DNA from: Iodobacter fluviatilis
GTDB taxonomy: Bacteria; Pseudomonadota; Gammaproteobacteria; Burkholderiales; Chitinibacteraceae
Assembly: GCF_004194535.1 (NCBI RefSeq)
Contig: NZ_CP025781.1
Coordinates: 2,976,001-3,040,000, forward strand
Length of the DNA stretch: 64,000 nucleotides
Reading direction: 5' to 3'
A program made the translations under genes and the position numbers. Below, one piece after another: positions 1-8,504 of the stretch. How positions within the stretch are numbered: the stretch's first letter is position 1; each line of letters starts with the position of its first letter. The notes below the pieces were generated by a model, which had not been told where the DNA came from, made no database searches, and saw only the letters and a list, made by a program, of their open reading frames with translations.

Positions 1-1055
1 GCCATTACCCGCACAGGTGTCGGTTGATTACCCGCTAAAACAATAGCTGTTGCTTTACCTGTGCTATCGGTAATACTGCTCGCGCTTTGCAAGCTAACAC
101 CACCTACCCCTACATCGAGAGAGAAATCAATGGCTTTGCCTTGAATACCATTGTTATTCGCGTCAACTAATTGGAAAACAACTTGAGCCGTTTCTTGTCT
201 AGCCGCAGAACCAAAACCTTTTAATGTGATCACGCCATCTGTTGGCGTGGTGGATACAAATTTTAAGGAGCTCGATTTGCGTGGATTGAAATTTAATGTT
301 GCTGAGCGAGGGGCCGTATTACCAATATTTAAGCTGGCTGTAATGGTGTCTGAGCCAGTGCAACCGTCATCTGTGTAGGTAGCAGAAGCTTCGCCCGCGA
401 TGGTTAAAGCAGTTCCATCTAGTTTTGCTTTGCCTGATGTGGCGCAACCTGACGTGAAGGTGACCGTTTGCGGTGTTGTGGCTGCAACGCCATTGATGAG
501 TACTTTTACTTTGACCGCTGTCGTGGCGTAAGCATCAATGGTTGTTTGCCCTAGAGTAATTGGCTCTAGTGAAATGCTGGTGCTACCAATGGTGTAGTTG
601 GCGATGCCCGTTACAGTAAAGGGGCTGCCACCTGATGCTCCAGCTGCATCAACCTGTAAGCTGCCTGCACCATTGGCATCGACTGAAGCTGCAGTTAGTG
701 AAATAACCGCCTGACCACTGGCATTGGTCAGCACTTTTCCCGACGAGGGGACCATGGTGGCTTGCTTACTATCGGTGGAGAATGTGACTAAGGCGTCCGC
801 AATAGGTTGTTTTTTAGAATCAAGTAAGGTGGCAGTTGCCGTTGTTTGTGCGCCCAAGCTGACAGAAGAATTTGGGCTAAGACCAACCGAGATAGAAACC
901 GGCCCGCTGGCATTTGTGCCGCCTTGCCCCGTACCTGCGGATCCAGCTCCATCCCCAGAAGATCCATTACACGCTGTCAACATAATCGTTGCCAATAGCA
1001 GCAATCCGCCGGCGACTTTTCGCGCCGATTTGCCGTTGAAGTTGATTCGTTCCAC
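1..1055 (-). CDS. Ig-like-repeat lipoprotein (3' end beyond window)
   Basis: Open on the minus strand from a GTG at 1055 to the window edge with no stop, so the C-terminus is missing. An AAGGAG Shine-Dalgarno sits about 7 nt before the GTG. The N-terminus is a lipoprotein signal: basic residues, then LLLLATIMLTAC with the lipobox Cys, followed by a Gly/Ser-rich linker. The rest is Thr/Ser/Val-rich with spaced motifs such as ATATLLDSKKQPIADALVTF, typical of bacterial Ig-like (Big_1/invasin-type) domains, and at least three repeats can be read. Likely an outer-membrane or surface-anchored protein. It lies just downstream of the pilus operon on the same strand, but 408 bp separate it from pilY1, so it is probably transcribed on its own. 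The exact role is unknown. Confidence 0.75.
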   Translation of the reverse strand, partial: MERINFNGKSARKVAGGLLLLATIMLTACNGSSGDGAGSAGTGQGGTNASGPVSISVGLSPNSSVSLGAQTTATATLLDSKKQPIADALVTFSTDSKQATMVPSSGKVLTNASGQAVISLTAASVDANGAGSLQVDAAGASGGSPFTVTGIANYTIGSTSISLEPITLGQTTIDAYATTAVKVKVLINGVAATTPQTVTFTSGCATSGKAKLDGTALTIAGEASATYTDDGCTGSDTITASLNIGNTAPRSATLNFNPRKSSSLKFVSTTPTDGVITLKGFGSAARQETAQVVFQLVDANNNGIQGKAIDFSLDVGVGGVSLQSASSITDSTGKATAIVLAGNQPTPVRVM

Positions 1056-1420
1056 TGCATACTCCTTTACTTTTTTTAAGGGCTGTTTTGCCCAATAGAC
1101 TGAAGCTTTAAACCAAATATAAGCAGATTAAACGACATTGATTGCAATATAGCAATGTTCGTCACAATTTTTATTTGTAGTTTGTAATTAATTTTTTTGC
1201 TGAACAACAGGTTTTTTGTTTTTGAAAGGATTTGTCGTTTTTTAGGCTTTGGTATGTATGAGTTGTCACTCAAGGCTAGAGTAAATAAGCAATTAGGTAT
1301 AAGGCTTAGTCATGTCCCCATTTCCCGTTGTTTTTATCAGGGTTTGGGCTTGTTTGAATTTATCTTTAGCTCAAGGCTGCTTGATTATAGTTTGTAAAAT
1401 ATGTTTTTGTTTTGGAAATG

Positions 1421-1453
1421 AAATGTGGTGTGCAAAAGCTGCACACCACATTT
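1421..1453 (-). terminator. Hairpin after pilY1 copy A
   Basis: Perfect 13-bp inverted repeat (1421-1433 with 1441-1453) around a 7-nt loop, 10 bp beyond the pilY1 stop. It has no good U-run, so it may work as a weak terminator or as mRNA 3'-end protection. The remaining 1056-1420 gap is AT-rich; it must hold the lipoprotein promoter, but I see no confident motif. Confidence 0.6.
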
Positions 1454-1463
1454 GGTTTGATGC

Positions 1464-4400
1464 TTAGTTCACAATCTCTGTCCAAGCAGAGCGGCGGCCT
1501 CTTAAATCAGGCCTGAGAAGAGCATGTCCTGGGTTTGTGTTGCCACCTGGGTCGACGTCGTTGCCGTCGATGTCTTCCGTGATTATGCTCGGAATTTGCT
1601 TCGGATCATCAAGCATAGTTCCATTTGTATCATTGCCTGTTTTGATAGACTGATCCTGTGTTGGATTGGAGCACATCCAATTGCTGCTGATTTCTAGGGG
1701 TAATAAATACTCTCTGCTGAAACCACCCGCTTCACATACAGCTCCATCCGGCACAGAGGTAACGAATCGTGCTTTTTCTCCCCGTGGTAGGGGGTCATTA
1801 GGCAGGCGTTCTTTGTTGATGAACATATTGGCGCGCCAGCCCCTGGTTCTGTTGTTGCATGCCAGTAGTGCTGCAGGGGTATCGAGCGCTTGGCTGTTGC
1901 CTTGGCGAGTTAATACGATGTCGTCTCCGATTTTTTCAAATTGCAGCTCGTTTAGTGCCGTTGAGCTGCGTAAGGCGGTAAAAGCAGGATCTATAACGCT
2001 GGCGCTTGGATCAACTAATAAGCCATAAAAAGTATGGGTATCGCCGTTGGCAATATCGGCCTGATTTAAATAACGCCCAGTGCCAAAGGTCACATAGTGC
2101 ATGGTCTCGTTACGGGAATTTTTGTATGCCGTGGCTTTAACCATAGGGGCTGTGGTGATGGCTTGTGGTGCCAGAGTTGTCCCTGTTTGTGCTACTAAGG
2201 CACTGCTGCCATCTTCGGGATTAAAGCGCCATAAATTGCCCGCTAAATCGCCGGCATAGGCCATTAAGATGGTGTCATCTACGTTTCTGTTTTCAAACAA
2301 AACGCCAATTTTAGATAAACCACACAGGCCGGTATTGTTGCTGCAGCTGCTGGTAAAGGTTTTATCTGGCCTGCCGGTTGCGGCATCGAGTAAAAAAATA
2401 TGGCCTTTATTATCTGTATTATCGTAGCCGCTGCTGAGTAATACTTTCCAGGTGTTGCCTACTTTCCCTACAACAGGAAAACCATAGGTTTGTCCTAGAA
2501 GTGGGTCACTAAAGGTCCATAAAAGGACTGGAGTGGTTGGGTTGGTAATATCAAGTGCATAGTATTCACCGCCACCACCACGCAAACCGCCAATTAGGAT
2601 GGTTTTCCAGGCATTGCCGACTTTAATGTCAGTAATGGTGGGTGCACCATCCACAAAGTATTTGAAATCATTGGCATACGCACGTTCTGCCAGCTTCCAT
2701 AGGCGAGGTGCCACTGTCGGTGGAACAAAAGCCCATTTTTCTTCACCTGTTACGGCATCAAAGGCATGCAACATCCCATCATTGGCAGGGGCGTAAACCA
2801 TGGCCTTTCTATCTGCATTGCTACGCACAAATTCGGCATAGCCTGCATCGCTATAAGCTTTGTTTGGTTTTTTTACATGGCTGACACCACCATGAATGAC
2901 AGAGCCTAAAATGCCTGTACGCACACGGTATAATGAGTTTTGATCTTGTGCATCAGGCTTGATCTCCTTGCTTGTATCGCCGCGTAAATAATTAATCAGA
3001 GCACTGGCAGTATTTTGGTTAAGTTGCGCAGAGTTAAGTGTGCCATTGCTGGTTTTTAGCGCGTTAACACCCACGGCCATGGCGCTGATAAGGTCAGGGT
3101 TGCTGTCTTTGAAATCCGTAAGCCTGGTGCAGGCTCCAAGCGTGCAGGTATAAATCTTCCGGTTAGCATGGCCCAACACCCCTAATTTTGTATTTGCCAA
3201 CCAGGTAACGGCTTCTAATGCGCCGGTTTCTAGGTTGATGGTGCGTGCCTGTACTTCTCCTGTCCAGCTAATGGTTTTAAACGAGCTGGAGTAAATAGAG
3301 TTATCCCCTTCGCTCATAAAAGAGCTGGACACATCGGCAGCCCCTACAGAGGCTGTTTTAGCCTCAATAGCACTGAGCGCCTTAGAGATCCCTGCCGCTA
3401 CAGCATTGGGATCTTTAGCACTGAAATACTCCCCACCACCATTCACTGCTGCATGCCATAAGTCATCGATGGTGGTAAGGGTATCCCCAGGCACGCGTGG
3501 CCAGGGCACTTGTTGATTAGTAAGTGGCTCGTAGTCGCTTCTTTTAAGCTGCCCATCCATACCCATACCCAGCGTGTAGGTGCGCATGAGCTGACGCCCT
3601 GCTGCGCCATTAGCAAACGCTTCTACCCCTGGTGTGTTATTGGCCATGTTGGAGCGGAGGTCCCTTTTAAAGTAATACATGGCCACGTCTGCCAGTGTTT
3701 CTCCGCTGTTTGTATCCCTCATTGGATAGGGGATGTCGTTGGTGTTATCTTGGTTGCCAATACCGGCATTGTTGCTGGTGTTCCAGTATCCATCAGTAGT
3801 GAGAATAGTGAAATTTTGTTGGCAACTATATTGCATGGGGTCTGTTACAGTCGCTGCTGGGCGTTGCCCGGAATAAATTTCTCCTACGGCTTTGAGTGCG
3901 GTTTTTAGCGGTGTGCCACCGCCTGGATTGGTAGCATAGAGCATGGAATACCAAGCCGCTTTTTGTGGGGTGGCATAGTTATCAATATTTAGATAACGCG
4001 TGTTATCGTATCTGTTTGCGGTGAGGTTATTGATGGAGGAAAACCCCACGCGAAAGCGGTCACCAATGCTGGAAAATGCCGCCCCTGCACTGGATTTCAT
4101 CATCAGCATGCGGGTGCGGTAATAGCTAAACCAGTTGGCAAAATTTTGTCGTGCTGCGATAGATTGAGCGCTACTGTCGAGTGGAATTTGCTCTTTTCTC
4201 CAATCAGAGCCTGCGTTGTTTAATTGTTTTTCGCATTGGCTGGCCGATGGAACTCCCACTTTTGTAAATTGCCAATAAAATGCGCGCTCTCTGGGGCCGT
4301 TACTGCCACCAGTTGTTGAGTTGTAGGCAAAGAAATTCCTTGCCAGATCGTAGGTTTGGGTGCTGCCGCGGCTAAATCCATCATCCCAAGCCGCATTAAA

Positions 4401-4688
4401 GCTAGCATTCGGCATATCCGTGCCATTGGCATTTTTAGGGGCTAGGTAGTTGATTTCGGGATTGTAATACACGCCATTACACAGGGCGTTGTGGTAGCCC
4501 ACCTTAGTTCGCCAATTGACAACATCATCTGGCATATGGCTCCAAGCCATCGAGCCTGAATCATCGATGATAAACATAACGTTGGGTTTGATATCTCCCG
4601 CGCTCAGCGTAGAGAGCGGTTTGTCTACCGTTTGGGCTGCCCAGCTATTAAGGCTGATGCTTAGAATACTGAGTGCAATAATTTTCAT
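1464..4688 (-). CDS. pilY1: Type IV pilus tip/adhesin protein PilY1, copy A
   Basis: 1074 aa, in the normal range for PilY1/PilC. A signal peptide (MKIIALSILSISLNSWAAQ) is followed by a von Willebrand A-like region with the metal-site motif FIIDDSGSMAW near residue 40. The C-terminal half is a PilC-type beta-propeller, marked by VYAPANDGMLHAFDAVTGE, GGLRGGGGEYYALD and a possible calcium loop SGYDNTDNKGH. PilY1 sits at the pilus tip with the minor pilins, primes pilus assembly and takes part in adhesion and surface sensing. It is the last gene of the first minor-pilin operon, 18 bp after pilX. It is clearly homologous to the 1147-aa copy at 8505-11948. Both share the C-terminal signature RSAWTEI/RSSWSEI. 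Confidence 0.93.
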   Translation of the reverse strand: MKIIALSILSISLNSWAAQTVDKPLSTLSAGDIKPNVMFIIDDSGSMAWSHMPDDVVNWRTKVGYHNALCNGVYYNPEINYLAPKNANGTDMPNASFNAAWDDGFSRGSTQTYDLARNFFAYNSTTGGSNGPRERAFYWQFTKVGVPSASQCEKQLNNAGSDWRKEQIPLDSSAQSIAARQNFANWFSYYRTRMLMMKSSAGAAFSSIGDRFRVGFSSINNLTANRYDNTRYLNIDNYATPQKAAWYSMLYATNPGGGTPLKTALKAVGEIYSGQRPAATVTDPMQYSCQQNFTILTTDGYWNTSNNAGIGNQDNTNDIPYPMRDTNSGETLADVAMYYFKRDLRSNMANNTPGVEAFANGAAGRQLMRTYTLGMGMDGQLKRSDYEPLTNQQVPWPRVPGDTLTTIDDLWHAAVNGGGEYFSAKDPNAVAAGISKALSAIEAKTASVGAADVSSSFMSEGDNSIYSSSFKTISWTGEVQARTINLETGALEAVTWLANTKLGVLGHANRKIYTCTLGACTRLTDFKDSNPDLISAMAVGVNALKTSNGTLNSAQLNQNTASALINYLRGDTSKEIKPDAQDQNSLYRVRTGILGSVIHGGVSHVKKPNKAYSDAGYAEFVRSNADRKAMVYAPANDGMLHAFDAVTGEEKWAFVPPTVAPRLWKLAERAYANDFKYFVDGAPTITDIKVGNAWKTILIGGLRGGGGEYYALDITNPTTPVLLWTFSDPLLGQTYGFPVVGKVGNTWKVLLSSGYDNTDNKGHIFLLDAATGRPDKTFTSSCSNNTGLCGLSKIGVLFENRNVDDTILMAYAGDLAGNLWRFNPEDGSSALVAQTGTTLAPQAITTAPMVKATAYKNSRNETMHYVTFGTGRYLNQADIANGDTHTFYGLLVDPSASVIDPAFTALRSSTALNELQFEKIGDDIVLTRQGNSQALDTPAALLACNNRTRGWRANMFINKERLPNDPLPRGEKARFVTSVPDGAVCEAGGFSREYLLPLEISSNWMCSNPTQDQSIKTGNDTNGTMLDDPKQIPSIITEDIDGNDVDPGGNTNPGHALLRPDLRGRRSAWTEIVN

Positions 4689-4706
4689 GGTTTTACCTCA
4701 AATAGC

Positions 4707-5339
4707 TTAGAACAACGTGGCCTGATAAAAAGTGACTGTGTTTTTGGGGCCTTCAATTCGCACGGTTATTTTGTAAATCATTTGATATTCGGAATTACTT
4801 TCAGGCTCATTAGGCGACATTTTTTGCAGGTCGCAACCGCTTCGGTTTGGGGTTTTTTTCCCTGCGGTGGCACAGCTGCGCTGAATAAAATAGGCTGCTG
4901 CATATCCGTTGGCATTGAACGGCTTATTTATTGTTGTTGACGGCAAGGGAGCGTTTCCTACATTGGGATTAGCCCAAACCCAATTGATACCGGCTGCCCA
5001 TGCATTGCCGGCAATGGGGTTTGGGGTATTGATCGGGCTGTAGCCATTGGCGTTGGATGCACTATTTAGCACCCCAGGGGCATTCAAGGATTGGGCTACC
5101 AGCCAGAAGCGCGCTTTTTCTAGCGCCACATCAGCCGCTGCGGTTGTGCCTTGGCGTAGTGCCAGATTATTTGCTATCTGATTGCTGCCACTCATTGATC
5201 GGACAAGGGCAATGGCTGCTAATGTCATGACTACCAGTACGATCAGTGAAATCAGCAGCACCAGCCCTTTTTGCCTGTTTTTTAGAGCTTGAGATGGCAT
5301 ATATGCTCGTTTATAAATGGGATTCATAATATTAGGCAT
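4707..5339 (-). CDS. pilX: Type IV pilus minor pilin-like PilX, copy A
   Basis: Up to 210 aa. It has a PilX-type N-terminus: a basic patch (KNRQKGLVLLIS) followed by a hydrophobic stretch (VLVVMTLAAIALVRSMSG), then the family signature NLALRQGTTAAADVALEKAR. PilX helps form the tip complex with PilV, PilW and PilY1. The start is uncertain: ATG codons occur at 5339, 5327 and 5300, none with a strong ribosome-binding site; by analogy with copy B the protein may begin at 5300 (MPSQALKNRQKG). It sits 5 bp after pilW and 18 bp before pilY1. Confidence 0.88.
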   Translation of the reverse strand: MPNIMNPIYKRAYMPSQALKNRQKGLVLLISLIVLVVMTLAAIALVRSMSGSNQIANNLALRQGTTAAADVALEKARFWLVAQSLNAPGVLNSASNANGYSPINTPNPIAGNAWAAGINWVWANPNVGNAPLPSTTINKPFNANGYAAAYFIQRSCATAGKKTPNRSGCDLQKMSPNEPESNSEYQMIYKITVRIEGPKNTVTFYQATLF

Positions 5340-5344
5340 CTGTT

Positions 5345-6538
5345 TTACGGCGCTGCCGTGCTAAGTAAATTAGGCTGATTGGCAAACATCTGATTTCGCA
5401 GCGGCACCACGGTTTCGTGCACGGTGTAGCGATAGCATTGCCAGTTGGTATTGCTGGGCTGAGCATTGGTGGGCGTGGTGAATGCGCCACCTGCCCATGT
5501 AAATATGGCATTACTTGCCGTGGTACTGCAGTTGCCTGCTCTATCAGGTTTTTCTGGATAGTTGCTACGCACCAGTACGCCATAGCGAATTGCGATCAGC
5601 TGTTGCCATCCTAAGAGATTAGTGGGGGTTGTGTTGTTCCAAACACTCACGTTATTGGGGATGTTGTCGCCATCTGTATTGGTATCAAAGCCATATTCCG
5701 CTCTGAGCTGGATGACATTTTCTGTGGTGCTGGTCCAGCTGTTTTGATCGATGGCTCTATCTTTAGGCATATCCATGCTGATCAGGCTGCCATCCGTTGT
5801 ATCGTTCGCACCACGGCATTGATTGGGGTTGCCTTCTAAATACACGCAGTAGGTGCGGCGTACCATTGCGCCAAAATTAAACAGGCGAGTTGTGTTCATC
5901 GGCAGCGATGTGGGGAAAGGTTGGTTTAATGCAGTGCCATTCCATAGCGCATTGGCTGTATGGCGCAGTAAAAAGTCTTTACCCGGCGTTGCAGCAGGCG
6001 TGCCTGTACCGCTGCATGTGGCATTGGTACAAGTTACTTGAAATAAAGGGCAGTTGGCTTGTGCCTGCCTACCCGGATCTGGCCATACCACAACTAAATC
6101 GTTCGCCCTGTACTGGCTTGCTAATAGGATATTGACGAACTGATCATCATTATTGGTGTGAGTGGTGCCTTCACCAAACATCGCAGGCATGCCCGCTGCA
6201 GCTGAGGTACTGTACATCAGTGAAATCTGATCAGAGCCACCTGGCACAGACGTGATGCGTACAGGCACAAGAGGGAAGTTGGTGTAATTGGGGTTTTGTG
6301 AAACCACATTACAGTTCAGTGCGCGGTTTGAGCCAATACCGTAGCCTGCACGTTCCAATTCTTTCTGGATTTGCATAATGGCAATCCCGCCGCTGCTTTG
6401 AGCATTGCCATTGCCTAAGGTAGAGCGGCGAAAACCTTCACTGGTATTAAAGGTCTGGTAAATAGCAAGCGAAGCCAGCAGTGAAATCACAATGGCGACC
6501 ATGATTTCGACAAGGCCAAAGCCTGATGATGGATGCAT
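5345..6538 (-). CDS. pilW: Type IV pilus minor pilin-like PilW, copy A
   Basis: About 397 aa from the ATG at 6538. It carries a prepilin-type leader, SSGFGLVEIMVAIVISLLAS, with the Gly-Phe cleavage site and Glu at +5, so it is processed by PilD. A longer reading from 6559 would overlap pilV by 20 bp. The 6538 start aligns with copy B (MRQSSGFGLVELM) and lies directly after the pilV stop, so I prefer it. The body has the PilW-type motif RRTYCVYL and a conserved C-terminus CYRYTVHETVVPLRNQ, also found in copy B. Functions in the pilus tip/initiation complex. Confidence 0.88.
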   Translation of the reverse strand: MHPSSGFGLVEIMVAIVISLLASLAIYQTFNTSEGFRRSTLGNGNAQSSGGIAIMQIQKELERAGYGIGSNRALNCNVVSQNPNYTNFPLVPVRITSVPGGSDQISLMYSTSAAAGMPAMFGEGTTHTNNDDQFVNILLASQYRANDLVVVWPDPGRQAQANCPLFQVTCTNATCSGTGTPAATPGKDFLLRHTANALWNGTALNQPFPTSLPMNTTRLFNFGAMVRRTYCVYLEGNPNQCRGANDTTDGSLISMDMPKDRAIDQNSWTSTTENVIQLRAEYGFDTNTDGDNIPNNVSVWNNTTPTNLLGWQQLIAIRYGVLVRSNYPEKPDRAGNCSTTASNAIFTWAGGAFTTPTNAQPSNTNWQCYRYTVHETVVPLRNQMFANQPNLLSTAAP

Positions 6539-6539
6539 T

Positions 6540-7064
6540 CTATAGTCCACAGCGTACATGCCTTGTTTCTAGGGGATCATTGGTTTCTAAAATTGTGGGG
6601 ATATGCATCACGGTGGTGGCTTCATTCATCCCTTGGTTGTTACCTGCAACGGCCCCAGTTTGGGCACCACGTTGGGTTGGCCAGCTAATGCTGATTGTTA
6701 CCTGACTCGAGCATGGCGTGCTGGTAGCGGGGGTATTTCTTTGAACCGCCACAGTGCAAATGGCATTATTCAGGTTTGTGTTTACTGCTGCCGCCCATCT
6801 CCTAGCGTCAGCAGAGGACGGGGCTGCACTCCTGCATTCGGTTCTTGCCATGGCAAAGCTGTCTAGGTTCGATGCATTACTGCGCATTTCACCCTCTATT
6901 CTCTGGATTAACTGCGTGGCCGTTGTTCGTGAGCTGCTGCTCACAGAATGACGCATGGCATTGGCTTGCAAGGCGCTGATGGCCAGTATGCCAAATGAAA
7001 AAATACTGATGCCAATCAAACACTCAAGCAGCATGGATCCCCGCTGGGAATGAAAAATAGTCAT
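6540..7064 (-). CDS. pilV: Type IV pilus minor pilin PilV, copy A
   Basis: 174 aa. Prepilin leader QRGSMLLECLIGISIFSFGI with Glu at the +5-like position, followed by LQANAMRHSVSSSSRTTATQ, the PilV signature also present in copy B (LQGNAMRHVSSTSSRTSAMQ). It is a minor pilin of the tip complex. It lies 5 bp from fimT and abuts pilW, so translation is probably coupled along the operon. Confidence 0.88.
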   Translation of the reverse strand: MTIFHSQRGSMLLECLIGISIFSFGILAISALQANAMRHSVSSSSRTTATQLIQRIEGEMRSNASNLDSFAMARTECRSAAPSSADARRWAAAVNTNLNNAICTVAVQRNTPATSTPCSSQVTISISWPTQRGAQTGAVAGNNQGMNEATTVMHIPTILETNDPLETRHVRCGL

Positions 7065-7069
7065 AGTGC

Positions 7070-7699
7070 TTACCTCGAGCAGCTAGCTGGATTGTTTTTC
7101 GGCGCGTCTGGCAGGCAAAGCTGCGTATTGCCGCCCGTATCAACCCGCATGCAAACTCTTGCCGGGCTTTGTACGGTGCTGTTATCGGCTGCTGGTATGT
7201 TGCAGTCGCCTACGTTCGATTTATTCGCGCTTACAATTAGCAGTAAAGATTGATTAGCCCGGCCAAGTGCATCAAAGCGAATCATGGATTGATCAGCGGT
7301 AAGATTAAATCGGGCCGAGTTTCCTTCAGCAACTGTTTTGCCTTCAATAAATGGGTAGTGGCTTAAGCCTGGCGCGGCAGTGGTGAGATTGACACAGGCA
7401 GGGCAGGCACGGATCAGCCAAGCTGTGCCGTCTACACTAGGGTTTACATTATTTGCATCATTTACAGCATTGTTCGTAAGAATGAGTTCTACATAGCCAT
7501 TGCGCTTAATCGCCTCGGCACGGGCAAGTTGCACCGCACTTTGGAATGACTCGGCGTAGGTTCTAAGCTGAGTGCCCCGCACCCAAGCCTGAAACGGCGG
7601 CCCTGCTAAAGATAATAAAATGCCAAAAATAGCTAATGTGATCATGATTTCGATCAGCGTAAAGCCCCGCTGATTACGTTGAGGAATAAGTAAATCCAT
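7070..7699 (-). CDS. fimT: Minor pilin FimT/GspH-like, copy A
   Basis: 209 aa. Class III prepilin signal QRGFTLIEIMITLAIFGILL, then WVRGTQLRTYAESFQSAVQL and ARAEAIKRNG, the hallmark of FimT/GspH-family minor pilins. The C-terminal half contains the GspH beta-domain (FDALGRANQS, VCMRVDTGGN). FimT-type pilins can be part of the tip complex and, in some species, bind DNA for uptake; which applies here cannot be read from the sequence. It sits 2 bp after pilE. Confidence 0.88.
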   Translation of the reverse strand: MDLLIPQRNQRGFTLIEIMITLAIFGILLSLAGPPFQAWVRGTQLRTYAESFQSAVQLARAEAIKRNGYVELILTNNAVNDANNVNPSVDGTAWLIRACPACVNLTTAAPGLSHYPFIEGKTVAEGNSARFNLTADQSMIRFDALGRANQSLLLIVSANKSNVGDCNIPAADNSTVQSPARVCMRVDTGGNTQLCLPDAPKNNPASCSR

Positions 7700-7701
7700 A
7701 A

Positions 7702-8124
7702 TCAGCAGCCAGACCTTTTAGTGACCCAGCAGTTTTGATCTACTGGAAGAAAGGTCCAGCCTGCGGGGGCGGCGGTGGTTTGCTTAACATTCAGATCATT
7801 AAGTGTAAACGTAAAGCCGAGGGCTCTATTTGTGCCTGTCGCGGTTATGGTATAGCTGTCGGCTGCGATGGGGCTTCCGCAGCTGATGTTGAAGCTTTCT
7901 GTTGGGCGTGCATTTCTGTCGCATGGAAACCCAACATAAGTGCGGTTATTCATATAAAACTGCTCAAGCTGCACCCGTGTTTCGCTCAGCTTACTTTGAG
8001 CCTCTACTAAGCGGCTGCGGGTGACGTAATCGGTATAACTTGGGATGGCGATGGATGCCAAGATACCGATAATCGCTACGGTAATCATGACTTCGATAAG
8101 GGTAAAGCCGGCTGAAACTCGCAT
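7702..8124 (-). CDS. pilE: Minor pilin PilE-like, copy A
   Basis: 140 aa from the ATG at 8124, which has an AGGAG ribosome-binding site 6 nt upstream. An in-frame extension to 8289 exists but lacks pilin character and is rejected. The leader SAGFTLIEVMITVAIIGILA gives a standard prepilin cleavage site; then IPSYTDYVTRSRLVEAQSKL, near-identical to copy B. C-terminal cysteines (NCWVTKRSGC) could form the D-region disulfide. This is the first gene of the operon. It resembles the minor pilin PilE of Pseudomonas rather than an abundant major pilin, because it leads a tip-complex operon. Confidence 0.87.
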   Translation of the reverse strand: MRVSAGFTLIEVMITVAIIGILASIAIPSYTDYVTRSRLVEAQSKLSETRVQLEQFYMNNRTYVGFPCDRNARPTESFNISCGSPIAADSYTITATGTNRALGFTFTLNDLNVKQTTAAPAGWTFLPVDQNCWVTKRSGC

Positions 8125-8461
8125 TATTGCTCCTACTGTGTTTGAGAGCATAATGCTTACAAATTGAGCATTTATCCAGTAGGCTAAAATGCCTATGGAT
8201 TTTGATCGCCGGTCAATATTTATAGACGAACGGTAGTTGTGGTTCTGAATTGCAAATTTCAAACGATTATTTGATGTTTTAGGCTGCAAAACAGGGGTAA
8301 AAAGGCTGGCGTAGGGGATTAAAGATTGAGCTTTACATGATAAATATCATGAAATTCTAATGTTTGTTGCTAAAAAACCACTCATAAATATTTATCTGCT
8401 GTTGATTCCCCATGCCTAATGGCCTGATAAATCAGGTCTTTTTATGGGCACAACGTGAAAT
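8125..8461. promoter_or_regulatory. Upstream region of pilin operon A
   Basis: About 340 bp without a gene, which must contain the operon A promoter. The only distinct motif is an inverted repeat at 8336-8351 (CATGAT-4-ATCATG), a plausible regulator site. I see no convincing sigma-54 or sigma-70 promoter. Confidence 0.35.
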
Positions 8462-8498
8462 CACCTCACCGGCCCTGATGCAAGGGGCTGGTGAGGTG
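8462..8498 (-). terminator. Hairpin after pilY1 copy B
   Basis: Long GC-rich inverted repeat (8462-8476 with 8483-8498, one G-U pair) 6 bp beyond the stop of pilY1 copy B. It occupies the same position as the hairpin after copy A, but its sequence differs. Confidence 0.7.
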
Positions 8499-8504
8499 CT
8501 TGGC

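Noticed and set aside
724-1098. Plus-strand open frame over the start of the Ig-like lipoprotein
   Set aside because: No protein character; the minus-strand lipoprotein with signal peptide and ribosome-binding site explains the region.
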